A stretch of DNA of 64,000 nt from Fluoribacter dumoffii NY 23. GTDB taxonomy: Bacteria; Pseudomonadota; Gammaproteobacteria; Legionellales; Legionellaceae. Below the pieces are notes generated by a model, which saw only the letters and a program-made list of their open reading frames with translations, made no database searches and was not told the DNA's origin. Below are positions 17,898 to 27,432 of the stretch, one piece after another. Both the position numbers and the translations under genes were made by a program. The stretch spans positions 3,192,325 through 3,256,324 of the forward strand of contig NZ_CM001373.1 of NCBI RefSeq assembly GCF_000236165.1. Direction: 5' to 3'. Numbering within the stretch: the first letter of the stretch is position 1; every line of letters begins with the position of its first letter.

Positions 17898-18671
17898 CTA
17901 TTTATTCTCTCTGTGCAAATGATTAGCAGAAGCTTGTACGGTGGGCATAATAGTCATCTCTTCAATATCCACATGTTGGGGACGCGTAATACAATATAGG
18001 ACCGCATCGGCGATATCTTCTGCCAATAGGGGTTGAAAATCCTGATAAAACTCCTTTGCTTTTTGTTTATCATTCCAGCGCACTTCACTGAATTCTGTTT
18101 CTACTGCACCAGGGGCAATTTCAGTAACACGGACAGGCTTACCAAGCATGTCAAGTCTCATTGATTTAGATAGCGCATGAACTGCGTGTTTTGTGGCACA
18201 ATAAACATTTCCATTAGGGTAACACTCATGTCCTGCTATCGAACTAATATTTACTACATGGCCACAACCTCGCTCTAACATCCCAGGAATTAAAGCACGA
18301 GTAACATAAAGCAAGCCTTTGATATTGGTATCAATCATAATATCCCAGTGCGCTTCAATTCCTTGCTGCAAGGGTAGAGTATCCAACGCCAATCCTGCAT
18401 TATTAATCAGAACATCGATAGATTTCCATGGACTGGGTAAGGAGCCTAAGTGTTTTTTCACTTGTTCATGGTCGCAAACATCCAAGGGCAAAACATAGTG
18501 ATCTTTTCCATACAGTTGATGCAACTCTTTTGCTAAAGCTTCAAGACGCTCAACACGACGGGCGCAGAGTATTAATCGAGCCCCATGTTTTGCACACAAA
18601 CGAGCACAAGCCTGACCGATTCCGCTGGATGCCCCGGTGATTAAAATAGTTTTATTCGATAAATCATGCAT
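17898..18671 (-). CDS. short-chain dehydrogenase/reductase (YdfG-like)
   Basis: NAD(P)-dependent oxidoreductase. Seen: the cofactor motif TGASSGIGQACARLCAKHG at the N-terminus, Arg residues after strand two (CARRVERLEALA) suggesting NADP preference, NNAGLALD, the catalytic Ser of NISSIAG, and the YCATKHAVHAL motif carrying the YxxxK pair. The 257 residues and the LPLDVCD and EITEFSEVRW-like C-terminal context resemble YdfG/3-hydroxy acid dehydrogenases. The substrate is not fixed by the sequence. Monocistronic. Confidence 0.88.
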   Translation of the reverse strand: MHDLSNKTILITGASSGIGQACARLCAKHGARLILCARRVERLEALAKELHQLYGKDHYVLPLDVCDHEQVKKHLGSLPSPWKSIDVLINNAGLALDTLPLQQGIEAHWDIMIDTNIKGLLYVTRALIPGMLERGCGHVVNISSIAGHECYPNGNVYCATKHAVHALSKSMRLDMLGKPVRVTEIAPGAVETEFSEVRWNDKQKAKEFYQDFQPLLAEDIADAVLYCITRPQHVDIEEMTIMPTVQASANHLHRENK

Positions 18672-18793
18672 CTCTAGCCCCCTATTTCACAAAATATATC
18701 TGCTTATTACCTAAAAATTTAAAAAAATACAATTTAATAATAAAAATTCTCTGCAAGTGAAGCATAAAATGCATCCGGTGAGCAAACTAGTAT

Positions 18794-19435
18794 TCAAGGA
18801 GTATTGACTTGCCGTAACAACTCCATGACCTCTTCGTCGGTAGTTTGGGAAAAATTATTGTACCAGAGTCCTACTGCATAAAAATTAACAGGGCGCATTG
18901 GACATATAATCTCATCCACCAGAGATGCGATTTCATCACAAGTGGATTGTGCAGCAACAGGGACTGCAACAATAATTTTTATAGGCTTTTTTTGCTTTAA
19001 CGCGGCAATTGCTGCCCGCATGGTGTATCCAGTCGCGATGCCATCGTCAACAAGAATAACCGTTTTCCCTGTCAATTCAGGAAAAGGTTTTTGGCCACGA
19101 TATAGCAGTTCACGTCGTGATAACTCTTCCTGCTCTGATTTTTGAATTCGCTTAATGGCGTCTTTTTGTATATGCAGCATATTGACTATTTCATCATTAA
19201 AGACAGTAACCTCTCCAGAAGCAATAGCTCCCATAGCCAACTCTTCATGCCCGGGAACTCCGAGTTTGCGCACGATAAAAATATCCAGCGGCAGGGATAG
19301 TTTGTTCGCAATTTCATAGCCCACAGGGACGCCACCACGCGGCAGAGCCAGTATAATTACATCAGTTCGTTTGGCATAATCCTTGAGCGAGTCCGCAAGA
19401 ACACGGCCTGCTTGATATCGATCATCATAATTCAT
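18794..19435 (-). CDS. phosphoribosyltransferase-domain protein
   Basis: Type I phosphoribosyltransferase fold with the PRPP-binding motif VILVDDGIATGYTMRAAI near residue 115 and an N-terminal LPRGGVPVGYEIA. The roughly 213-residue form resembles stand-alone predicted phosphoribosyltransferases often found near stress genes, not a classical purine or pyrimidine enzyme. I use ATG at 19435; the frame extends five codons to a TTG. Divergent from the aconitase gene, so both may share the 150-base promoter region. Confidence 0.8.
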   Translation of the reverse strand: MNYDDRYQAGRVLADSLKDYAKRTDVIILALPRGGVPVGYEIANKLSLPLDIFIVRKLGVPGHEELAMGAIASGEVTVFNDEIVNMLHIQKDAIKRIQKSEQEELSRRELLYRGQKPFPELTGKTVILVDDGIATGYTMRAAIAALKQKKPIKIIVAVPVAAQSTCDEIASLVDEIICPMRPVNFYAVGLWYNNFSQTTDEEVMELLRQVNTP

Positions 19436-19585
19436 TGCCCTATGCTCCAAGTAATCCCTTTAATTTGAAGTCTAGCCCATATTTGTTCATGCCAAACGCT
19501 GATTATATAAATCCCCGTTTTTTAATGGGGTCTATCTTCCTGTGCTATATTTTAAAGATCAGCTGTTCTCAGGGAGAAAATAGCG

Positions 19586-21523
19586 ATGAATGTAGCGGAA
19601 AAGATTCTCAAAGCCCATCTTCTTGAAGGCAAAATGGAACCTGGAGAAGAAATCGCTTTAAAAATTGATCAAACCCTTTGCCAGGACGCCACAGGAACAC
19701 TGGTCATGCTTGAATTGGAAGCAATAGGACTTGAAAGCACCCAGGCGGAAATCTCTGTTCAGTACGTAGATCACAATCTCATCCAGGAAGATAATAAAAA
19801 TCCAGATGATCACCTCTTTCTTGCCAGTGCAGCACGGCGTTTTGGTTTTAATTTCAGCCGGCCAGGTAATGGCATCAGCCATGCGGTGCATATGCAAAAT
19901 TTTGGCAAACCCGGCAAAACATTAACCGGATCCGACAGCCATACCTGCGCTGCTGGCTCTTTAGGAATGATTGCCATCGGCTCGGGCGGCTTGGAAGTTG
20001 CGATGGCTATTGCAGGTTATCCTTTGTATATAAAAATGCCTAAAATTATGGGTATTCATTTAAAGGGTGAATTACCTGAATGGGTAAGTGCTAAAGATGT
20101 CATATTGGAAATGCTGCGTCGCTATGATGTAAAAGGCGGGGTAGGCTATATTTTTGAATATTATGGTGATGGGTTAAAACACCTGAGCGCGATGGATCGC
20201 CACGTCATTGCCAATATGGGCGCGGAATTGGGAGCAACCACCACAGTATTTCCTTCTGACGAAATTACTAAACAATTCCTGCAAAGCCAGGGTCGTGAAA
20301 AAGACTGGCTGGAATTAAAAGCAGACAAGAATGCCTCATATGATGAACATGCAGAAATAAATTTATCCACACTGGTACCCCTTATTGCAAAGCCTACCAG
20401 TCCTGGCAATGTAGTTCCGGTTGCAGAAATAGCCGGTGAAGAGGTATACCAAACTTACATTGGCTCCTCCGCCAACCCCGGGTATCGTGATTTTGCCATT
20501 GCAGCTGAAATAGTAAAAGATCGCACGGTTCATCCCAATGTGTCATTTGACATTAACCCAAGCTCGCGAACGATCCTTGAAGAATTAGTGCGCGATGGCC
20601 ATTTGGGAAATCTTATTCATGCCGGTGCGCGTATTCATCAGGCAGGTTGCAATGGATGTATTGGAATGGGACAAGCACCGGCGACCGAAAAAAATAGTTT
20701 GCGTACCGTACCCAGAAATTTTCCTGGACGTTCGGGAACAAAGGAAGACAAGGTTTTTCTTTGTAGCCCGGAAACTGCAGCAGCATCAGCATTGACTGGA
20801 GTTATTACCGATCCCAGATCTTTAAACAGGCCTTATCCCCAAATAAAAACCCCGAAACAAAGAATTACCAATGCGGCATGTTTCGAGCCTCCCTTACCTT
20901 TAGAAGAAGCGAAAAAAATACACCTGGTCAAAGGCCCAAACATTGTGAGTTTGCCGAGTTTTGAACCGATGCCGCATTCGTTAAAAATACCGGTATTGCT
21001 TAAAGTTGCAGATAATATTTCGACTGACGAAATATCTCCTGCCGGAGCCAAAGTTCTTCCATTCCGCAGCAACATTCCTAAAATTAGCGAGTTTACTTTT
21101 GGGCATATCGATGCAGAATATTCAACACGAGCAAAAAAAACCAAGGAAGGCCATGTCATCATTGGTGGAGAAAACTATGGCCAAGGCTCCAGTAGAGAAC
21201 ATGCTGCCTTAGCTCCTCGTTATTTAGGTTTACGCATTGTCATTGCAAAAAGTTTTGCTCGTATTCATTGGCAAAATCTAGTCAATTTCGGTATTTTGCC
21301 ATTAGAATTTAAAAATCCTGCCGATTACGAGGCAATCGAATTGAATAATGAAGTGGAACTCAAAGACTTGCCTGAAATTTTGCAGAATAAGTCTTTTAAG
21401 ATACGAATAAATAATAAGGATGTAGAGGTTAAACATGCTTTATCCCAACGCCAAATCGAATTACTGGTTGAGGGCGGATTAATCAATTGGGTGAAGAAAG
21501 ATTTGAAAAATAAGGGAAAGTAA
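19586..21523 (+). CDS. aconitate hydratase (short Aquifex-type form)
   Basis: Interconverts citrate and isocitrate, or a closely related hydro-lyase reaction. At 645 residues it is much shorter than AcnA (about 890) or AcnB (about 860). Seen: TGSDSHTCAAGSLG with the first cluster cysteine, AGCNGCIGMGQAP with the CxxC for the [4Fe-4S] cluster, and the swivel-domain GQGSSREHAAL motif. ATG 19586 is preceded by AGGGAG. The catalytic set appears intact. A homoaconitase or isopropylmalate-like activity is the alternative. Confidence 0.88.
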   Translation: MNVAEKILKAHLLEGKMEPGEEIALKIDQTLCQDATGTLVMLELEAIGLESTQAEISVQYVDHNLIQEDNKNPDDHLFLASAARRFGFNFSRPGNGISHAVHMQNFGKPGKTLTGSDSHTCAAGSLGMIAIGSGGLEVAMAIAGYPLYIKMPKIMGIHLKGELPEWVSAKDVILEMLRRYDVKGGVGYIFEYYGDGLKHLSAMDRHVIANMGAELGATTTVFPSDEITKQFLQSQGREKDWLELKADKNASYDEHAEINLSTLVPLIAKPTSPGNVVPVAEIAGEEVYQTYIGSSANPGYRDFAIAAEIVKDRTVHPNVSFDINPSSRTILEELVRDGHLGNLIHAGARIHQAGCNGCIGMGQAPATEKNSLRTVPRNFPGRSGTKEDKVFLCSPETAAASALTGVITDPRSLNRPYPQIKTPKQRITNAACFEPPLPLEEAKKIHLVKGPNIVSLPSFEPMPHSLKIPVLLKVADNISTDEISPAGAKVLPFRSNIPKISEFTFGHIDAEYSTRAKKTKEGHVIIGGENYGQGSSREHAALAPRYLGLRIVIAKSFARIHWQNLVNFGILPLEFKNPADYEAIELNNEVELKDLPEILQNKSFKIRINNKDVEVKHALSQRQIELLVEGGLINWVKKDLKNKGK

Positions 21524-21583
21524 AGCGTCCATGAGTTCGTTTTGTTGTTTGCAACCAGGATTTAGCCACAACATCTAGTAAAC

Positions 21584-21620
21584 CCTGGCTGCAAGCAGCC
21601 AGGCCACTTTATTTGTTTTT
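21584..21620 (+). terminator. probable terminator after the aconitase gene
   Basis: A perfect nine-base stem, CCTGGCTGC (21584-21592) with GCAGCCAGG (21595-21603), is followed by a T-rich tract to 21620. It lies between two convergent genes and may act on both. Confidence 0.7.
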
Positions 21621-21623
21621 AAC

Positions 21624-22559
21624 CTAATCAAAATCTAATTTCGGTCCTAATGGGACAATTTGAGTAGGATTTATCGTTTTATGACTGAAATAATAATGTT
21701 GCTTGATATGTAAAAAATTTACGGTTTCGCCTACCCCCGGATGGTGATAAAGTCGCTCCAAATAAGGGTTTAATCCTTCATAATCACAAATTCGCTGTTG
21801 ATTGGTTTTAAAATGTCCATAATATACGGCGTCAAAACGAATTAAAGTGGTGAAAAATCGCCAATCAGCCTCCGTGAGCTGCTCACCCAGTAAATATTTT
21901 TGGTTGTGCAAACGCACATCAAGCTCATCAAGCAAATGAAACAGCTTAATGTAGGCCTCTTCGTAAGCCTTTTGCGTTGTTGCAAACCCACAGCGATAAA
22001 CCCCATTATTGATTGCTTCATAGATTTGTTCGTTTAAGGCATCAATTTCGGCATGTAAAGGTGCGGGATAAAAGTCTTGTTCATCCCCCGTTAAATGGTT
22101 AAATGCCTGGTTAAATTGGCGGATAATTTCGGCCGATTCATTACTAACAATTGTTTTTTCCTTTTTATCCCATAAAACCGGCACAGTGACCCTCCCTGTG
22201 TAGTTGCTGTCGGCTTTAACATAGAGCTCATATAAATAATTTAATCCGTAAAGCAAGTCTCCAGTGGCACCCATCCCTTTTTTAAACTCCCATCCGTTTT
22301 CAAGCATATGAGGATGCACTATGGATACAGAAATATAATCCTCCAGGTGCTTGAGTTTTCTAAAGATTAACGTACGATGCGCCCATGGACAGGCCAGTGA
22401 TACATACAAATGATAGCGCCCTTTTTCAGCAGGGAAACGTGAATGGGGGTCTGAACTTATCGCATCCCGAAATTGGGTTGCTTCGCGTTTGAAATCGCCT
22501 CCAGTTTTAGAAGTATCATACCAAACATCATGCCACTGCCCCTCTACTAAAAGCCCCAT
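21624..22559 (-). CDS. glutathionyl-hydroquinone reductase (YqjG/ECM4-type GST)
   Basis: Xi-class glutathione transferase that reduces S-glutathionyl-hydroquinones. The catalytic cysteine is in the family motif SLACPWAHRTLIFRKLKHLE (near residue 54); the 311-residue length is typical. The later segments VPVLWDKKEKTIVSNESAEI, GVYRCGFATTQ and LTEADWRFFTTLIRFDAVY are characteristic. Cytoplasmic. A role in quinone or thiol detoxification is known for the family; the local neighbours add nothing. Confidence 0.92.
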   Translation of the reverse strand: MGLLVEGQWHDVWYDTSKTGGDFKREATQFRDAISSDPHSRFPAEKGRYHLYVSLACPWAHRTLIFRKLKHLEDYISVSIVHPHMLENGWEFKKGMGATGDLLYGLNYLYELYVKADSNYTGRVTVPVLWDKKEKTIVSNESAEIIRQFNQAFNHLTGDEQDFYPAPLHAEIDALNEQIYEAINNGVYRCGFATTQKAYEEAYIKLFHLLDELDVRLHNQKYLLGEQLTEADWRFFTTLIRFDAVYYGHFKTNQQRICDYEGLNPYLERLYHHPGVGETVNFLHIKQHYYFSHKTINPTQIVPLGPKLDFD

Positions 22560-22687
22560 GATTTTTTCCTTTGAAATTGTTAGGTGTTTTAAAATTATTT
22601 GTAAGCCTGCTAATTATAGCAGGCAAAAATGCTATCCCTATTCTTGGTAAACCTTAAAGGAGTAGTTGAAACAGCCATCCTTATTCT

Positions 22688-23878
22688 TTAGGGTGGGGCC
22701 AATAGCTGAGAATATTCGTTATTTCTTACATTTTGCTCATTGTATTGCTTTTTTGCCGTGGCCATAACTTTAAAAAAAGTACTCCATAATGCCTGTTGGT
22801 AAATTTGATACTCCTGATAGTCGGTTTCAAAAACAAGTCCACAACGTGGACTGAGCAGCTCATTGATTTTCTTGAAATATTCCTTGGCTTTGTCCGGCTC
22901 AACAATATATCCATTAAATATAATTTTCAATTTTAGCGACTTACTTTTGCAGTGTTCCAATAACTCTAACAAAACATTCCCAAGATTCTGATTGTATTCC
23001 TCAGATTGAGATGGAAATTTTTGGGAAATGTCGAGGATCTTTAGGGTGGAAGGTAAGTAATCCGACATCGAGGAGAAACTCTTCAGATCGAATTCATTAT
23101 TACTTAGTGAAAGAATGGACAAGTTAGAGTTCTCTTGCAAACCATCAAGCAGTTCAATCCCACGCAGATGCGATTGTTCAAAAGAAAATTCTTTGAGTAC
23201 CTTATTGCTCCTTAACAGGTTATTTAAGGAAACCAGCGCGGCTTCATCTTCGCTTTCGAGCGATGGCAGTCTCAGCAAATGCAAACCTTGAAGGGTGGTA
23301 TTTTTCGCTGCAGGTTCAGTATCCTTTTCACTGGTAGATGCTGACAAAGCTTGAAAGATAGAATTTAAATGCCGTAGTCTTAATTCTGCGTTAAATAAAG
23401 GCATGAAATTTACAAAATACACATCAATAATACTTTTGTTTTCTTTAAGGGCTTCGGCTATTGGCTGGAAATCCAATCCTCTACCACAAATAAAGATAAG
23501 TTTTTTTATCTGACACTCTGGAAGTATGAGAGAGTATTTTAGCTCATTCATAAAATCCTGCTGAGGCTCCACAAATGTCTGCAAGCGCAAGGTTGCAATA
23601 AATGGATTTTGGGTAATTTCCTGTAAAATCAATCTTAAAAAGGAAATACTGTTATTGGTATTCATCCATAAAACCGTCTCATTTTTAAATAAAGGTACGA
23701 TTTTCTTTATCAAATTTAGAGCACTTTCCTCTTCATGCGGCGCGATATTGATTATAAAAGATGCAGGCTGCAGAATAGGTTCATGATTGATAAGGTATTC
23801 AACTGTTGCGGCTGATTTTAAAGTAAAACGATCAATTTTTATTATTGCGGGAGTATCCAAACCCAATAAATCAAACAA
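22688..23878 (-). CDS. leucine-rich-repeat-like protein, candidate effector
   Basis: A 396-residue protein with irregular leucine-rich repeats, clearest between residues 200 and 310 (LQGLHLLRLPSLES, LKEFSFEQSHLRGIELL, LSILSLSNNEFDLKSF, LKILDISQ). The spacing resembles ribonuclease-inhibitor-type repeats. There is no signal peptide or membrane segment. It starts with TTG at 23878, five bases after a perfect GGAGG. LRR proteins of this style are common among Legionella Dot/Icm substrates; secretion is inferred, not shown. Confidence 0.75.
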   Translation of the reverse strand: MFDLLGLDTPAIIKIDRFTLKSAATVEYLINHEPILQPASFIINIAPHEEESALNLIKKIVPLFKNETVLWMNTNNSISFLRLILQEITQNPFIATLRLQTFVEPQQDFMNELKYSLILPECQIKKLIFICGRGLDFQPIAEALKENKSIIDVYFVNFMPLFNAELRLRHLNSIFQALSASTSEKDTEPAAKNTTLQGLHLLRLPSLESEDEAALVSLNNLLRSNKVLKEFSFEQSHLRGIELLDGLQENSNLSILSLSNNEFDLKSFSSMSDYLPSTLKILDISQKFPSQSEEYNQNLGNVLLELLEHCKSKSLKLKIIFNGYIVEPDKAKEYFKKINELLSPRCGLVFETDYQEYQIYQQALWSTFFKVMATAKKQYNEQNVRNNEYSQLLAPP

Positions 23879-24082
23879 ATTATCCTCCAGACATGTACAA
23901 TGCTTAGCGGGTGTTTTTCAATGTACCCAATTCTTGAAAAGGATTAATTGTATCAAGTATTAAGCTGGAAATCCTTTTACTCATGCATCTGCTTATCCCC
24001 TCCCCACAATAATGTTTTGAATGGTTATGAATTTTTAGTTTCATGTTATGATCCCTTATCGCGATTATTCCCAAATCTATTC

Positions 24083-25045
24083 ATGAATAGAAAAATAATT
24101 TGTGTCGGGGGCATATGCGTTGATAGAAAGATAACACCAACTCATCAACTGCAATTTAAAACCTCCAATCCTGTTTCCTCACTCTCCACGTTAGGTGGGG
24201 TGGCACATAATGTAGCTAAAAATCTTTCCTTGTTAACGGACAACATCCATTTTTACAGCGTGGTAGGTCAAGACAATGAAGGCGTTGATGCCCTAACCCA
24301 TTTAAAAAGTCTGAATATTCAAGTGCAAAATGTTCTTACAATTCCCAATAAGCCTACAGCACGCTATGACGTTCTTCTTGATCAAAAAGGGGAATTACTT
24401 ATTGCTTTGGCAGACATGGAAATTTTTGATCATATCCCTTTTAGCAAATTCACCGCAAGCTGGCTTGAATGGAATAATGAAGAAATTGTTTTTTTGGATA
24501 CCAATCTACCGCAAGCAATTATTGAATATGCCCTTCAAATAGCTCACAGACAAAATTTTCGCCTATGCATTGATCCTGTCTCTGCGCTTAAAGCAAAAAA
24601 GCTTCCTGGCTGTCTGGAGCATGTTTACTTGCTGAAACCCGATCGTTTCGAAGCTGAAACTTTGACTAATACGTGTATTCATTCAGTTTCTGACTGCATC
24701 AAAGCAGGGAAATTTTTACTGGATAAAGGCGTTAAAAATTGCATCATTAGTTTGGGTAAAGCAGGATATGTTCTCGTTAATGAAACCACCCAGTTACATG
24801 CACCCGCTTTTTTTATTGATCCTATAGTTGATGTAAGTGGGGCAGGCGATGCATTTATTGCTGGAATTTTGTATGGATTGAAACAAAATGCTCCTCTGGT
24901 GGATGCCTGTCGGACAGGGGCCGCGATGGCCGCCTTGACCTTGCAGTCAAGCCATACCGTAAACGAAGATATCAATCATGAAACAATAAAAAATATTCAG
25001 TTAACCCATACAGTAAGAGAAACAGATCATGCAGCAATTTTTTGA
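24083..25045 (+). CDS. psuK: PfkB-family carbohydrate kinase, probable pseudouridine kinase
   Basis: PfkB-type kinase with the N-terminal CVGGICVDRK, the first PfkB motif GGVAHNVAKNLSLL near residue 42, and the C-terminal VDVSGAGDAFIAGILYGLK with the catalytic Asp. ATG 24083 gives 320 residues and the canonical N-terminus; the frame is open from 23948 but that extension has no homology. Its end overlaps the psuG start by 17 bases. By that pairing it should phosphorylate pseudouridine to pseudouridine 5'-phosphate. Confidence 0.88.
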   Translation: MNRKIICVGGICVDRKITPTHQLQFKTSNPVSSLSTLGGVAHNVAKNLSLLTDNIHFYSVVGQDNEGVDALTHLKSLNIQVQNVLTIPNKPTARYDVLLDQKGELLIALADMEIFDHIPFSKFTASWLEWNNEEIVFLDTNLPQAIIEYALQIAHRQNFRLCIDPVSALKAKKLPGCLEHVYLLKPDRFEAETLTNTCIHSVSDCIKAGKFLLDKGVKNCIISLGKAGYVLVNETTQLHAPAFFIDPIVDVSGAGDAFIAGILYGLKQNAPLVDACRTGAAMAALTLQSSHTVNEDINHETIKNIQLTHTVRETDHAAIF

Positions 25046-25928
25046 TTATTCACCGGAAGTAAAATTAGCCCTTGAGCACAAACAACCCGTGCTGGCTTTG
25101 GAATCGACCATCATTTCTCATGGGATGCCTTATCCTGAGAATTATGAAACAGCTGCGGCAGTAGAACAAATTGTTCGCGATCATGGAGTAACGCCCGCAA
25201 CAATTGCCGTAATGGATGGGAAAATAAAAATTGGTTTATCGGCCAATGAATTACACCATTTTGCCAACAATGAAGCGGTAATGAAAGCAAGTCGACGCGA
25301 TTTACCGTATATAATCGCCCATAAATGTTCGGCTGGAACTACTGTTGCGGCCACCTTGTTTTGCGCGGCAAAGGCAGGAATTAAATTGTTTGCAACCGGC
25401 GGAATAGGCGGGGTCCATCGCGGTGATGCACAAGATATTTCTGCTGATTTAATTGAAATCTCAAGAACTCCTATTGCCATCATTTGTGCGGGGGCCAAAG
25501 CAATTCTTGACTTACCCCGCACCTTGGAGTTTTTAGAAACAATGAGTGTACCTGTCATTGGTTATCGTACTAAAGTTCTTCCTGCTTTTTATACTGACTC
25601 AACTCAATACCCGTTATCAACCTGGGTAGATGATGTACCAACCCTTGCCAAGATATTGACGGCTCATTGGGAGCTAGAGATGTCTTCAGGACTCTTAATT
25701 ACTAATCCCATTCCTGCCGAATTTAATATTCCGCTGGAAGTCATCGAACCGGTGATTGGAAATGCCCTGCACAAAGCAGAGCAGCATAATATTTCCGGAA
25801 AAGAATTGACTCCATTTTTATTATCAGAAATTGCACATCTCACCCAAGGAAAAAGTTTGCGTGCAAACATTGCCCTAATCAAAAACAATGCACGTCTTGG
25901 TGCTGAACTTGCATGTGCTATGCTCTAG
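25029..25928 (+). CDS. psuG: pseudouridine-5'-phosphate glycosidase
   Basis: Splits pseudouridine 5'-phosphate into uracil and ribose 5-phosphate. The family signatures are unmistakable: ALESTIISHGMPYPEN at the N-terminus, TIAVMDGKIKIGL, KASRRDLP, the catalytic-lysine region AHKCSAGTTVAATLFCA, and FATGGIGGVHRGD. The 299-residue length is normal. Together with the overlapping kinase gene it forms a complete pseudouridine catabolic unit; no dedicated transporter is adjacent. Confidence 0.96.
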   Translation: MQQFFDYSPEVKLALEHKQPVLALESTIISHGMPYPENYETAAAVEQIVRDHGVTPATIAVMDGKIKIGLSANELHHFANNEAVMKASRRDLPYIIAHKCSAGTTVAATLFCAAKAGIKLFATGGIGGVHRGDAQDISADLIEISRTPIAIICAGAKAILDLPRTLEFLETMSVPVIGYRTKVLPAFYTDSTQYPLSTWVDDVPTLAKILTAHWELEMSSGLLITNPIPAEFNIPLEVIEPVIGNALHKAEQHNISGKELTPFLLSEIAHLTQGKSLRANIALIKNNARLGAELACAML

Positions 25929-25960
25929 CGCATCAAAATTAGACAAGCAAGGGAAATATT

Positions 25961-25980
25961 CCTCTCTCATGTGAGAGAGG
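25961..25980. terminator. hairpin between convergent psuG and dioxygenase gene
   Basis: A perfect nine-base stem (25961-25969 with 25972-25980) with a two-base centre. On the minus strand it is followed by AATATTT, on the plus strand by an A-rich tract, so it is a plausible weak bidirectional terminator. Confidence 0.55.
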
Positions 25981-26052
25981 AGTAATAAAAATACTTCTCC
26001 CCTGCATAGCCTTTAAGGAAAAAAGATGAAAATCGGTTCACTAAAACCAACA

Positions 26053-27306
26053 TCAGCTAATCTTACTTTTGGACATAGATGCACCTACAGTTTCGGTTGT
26101 CCTTTCGCTGACGGCTAAAAAACCGGGAGCAGTAGATGCATAATTCATATCAAGCGGATTACACATCATGGCACGAATCACTCTGGGACCTTTGCCCGGC
26201 ATACCCGCATGCATCACTTTTTTATTATCAATAAGCAGAATATCCCCTTTTTTCCATAAACAGGATGAATAATAATTCCGCATCAAGCGGGCAAGGTCTT
26301 TAATGTCTTTATCATTAAAGCAACTTCCGACTTTTCCTGGCTGGTCAGAAAAATGTTTGTTTTTTCTGTTTGCCTTAAAATTTGATAATTTGGTGCTCAA
26401 AATTTTAAATGAATTTTTAGGTGAATTAAAAAAAGAAATAAAAATAACCGCGAGTTTCTCGACTGAATTAAAAACGGGAGTGGGTAATTTCCAAAAAAAA
26501 CGATGCCAAAACCAGACTGGTCCTTTATAGTCTTTCATAAAACATTTTCTCAATTCATAATTCAGTGATGGAAGCTCAAACAGATTGATTTGTAACGCTT
26601 TTTCTTTCGTTAAAGGATGCTGCAGGACGCTTGGTTTATACATTAAAACGAACTGCTTCTCTCCCTCACCCATAATGGGAAGATTAAAGTAATTACATAT
26701 TTTATTCACCATCTCCCTTGTAATCTGGTATCGATCTGCAATTTCCGTAACAGACCATTTACATACAAAAAAGGAAGTTGCTTCTAATTTTTGTTTCAAT
26801 TCATCCTGAAAATGACTGTAGATTTTTTGGGTATTTATCAAACCTGTTTCACCGCCTAAATCTGAGGGCTGGAAACACCAAAAACAAAGAAAACCAGGAA
26901 CATCAGCAGAATAATAATTTTCTGTATGGAATCCCCCCAGATAAAGCGTTCCTCCAGTTTTATAAACCGAGTTGGTATGCAACACGTAGTTTAGATTATC
27001 CACATGGACCCGACCGTGTTCCGACATAAAGGCCTCACTAATACCGCGAAACTCCGGAATGCTTAAAATAATCCTTTCGAATTGCTCCTCACTCTCGATC
27101 TTAAATCCCCTTAGCAAGACAGCACCATAACACGCCATATCCTCGAGAATTTGCCTGGAATTGGAGGCAAGAAATTGTTTTAAGAACTCAAAATCCGTAG
27201 CGTCATCGGCTTCGATCACCAACGGCATTTCATTTTCTTCGGACAAAATGAAGCGTTCATCCTGATGAAGGAAACGTGTGATTACCCCTTGGTATTCCTT
27301 AGGCAT
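26053..27306 (-). CDS. TauD/TfdA-like Fe(II)/2-oxoglutarate dioxygenase
   Basis: Large (417-residue) member of the TauD/TfdA oxygenase fold. The iron site is visible as HTE in GGFHTENYYSADVPGFLCFW (near residue 127) and the distal His in KVMHAGMPGKGPRVIRAMM, which also supplies the 2-oxoglutarate-binding Arg. An insert between about residues 260 and 340 is not typical of TauD. ATG 27306 is chosen over the TTG two codons earlier because of AAGGA spacing. Substrate unknown. Such enzymes often act on amino acids, sometimes carrier-bound; a stand-alone acyl carrier protein lies 2.5 kb upstream, but linkage is speculative. Confidence 0.8.
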   Translation of the reverse strand: MPKEYQGVITRFLHQDERFILSEENEMPLVIEADDATDFEFLKQFLASNSRQILEDMACYGAVLLRGFKIESEEQFERIILSIPEFRGISEAFMSEHGRVHVDNLNYVLHTNSVYKTGGTLYLGGFHTENYYSADVPGFLCFWCFQPSDLGGETGLINTQKIYSHFQDELKQKLEATSFFVCKWSVTEIADRYQITREMVNKICNYFNLPIMGEGEKQFVLMYKPSVLQHPLTKEKALQINLFELPSLNYELRKCFMKDYKGPVWFWHRFFWKLPTPVFNSVEKLAVIFISFFNSPKNSFKILSTKLSNFKANRKNKHFSDQPGKVGSCFNDKDIKDLARLMRNYYSSCLWKKGDILLIDNKKVMHAGMPGKGPRVIRAMMCNPLDMNYASTAPGFLAVSERTTETVGASMSKSKIS

Positions 27307-27432
27307 ATCCAAACATCCTTATTTAATTGCCATAAAAAAATATATCATAAAAATGCAAGTACAAGCATATCCATTGGGAGAATGAATGTTCCTTCGAAAA
27401 TCATTTATTTCCGAAGGAACATTTCGTGCATA

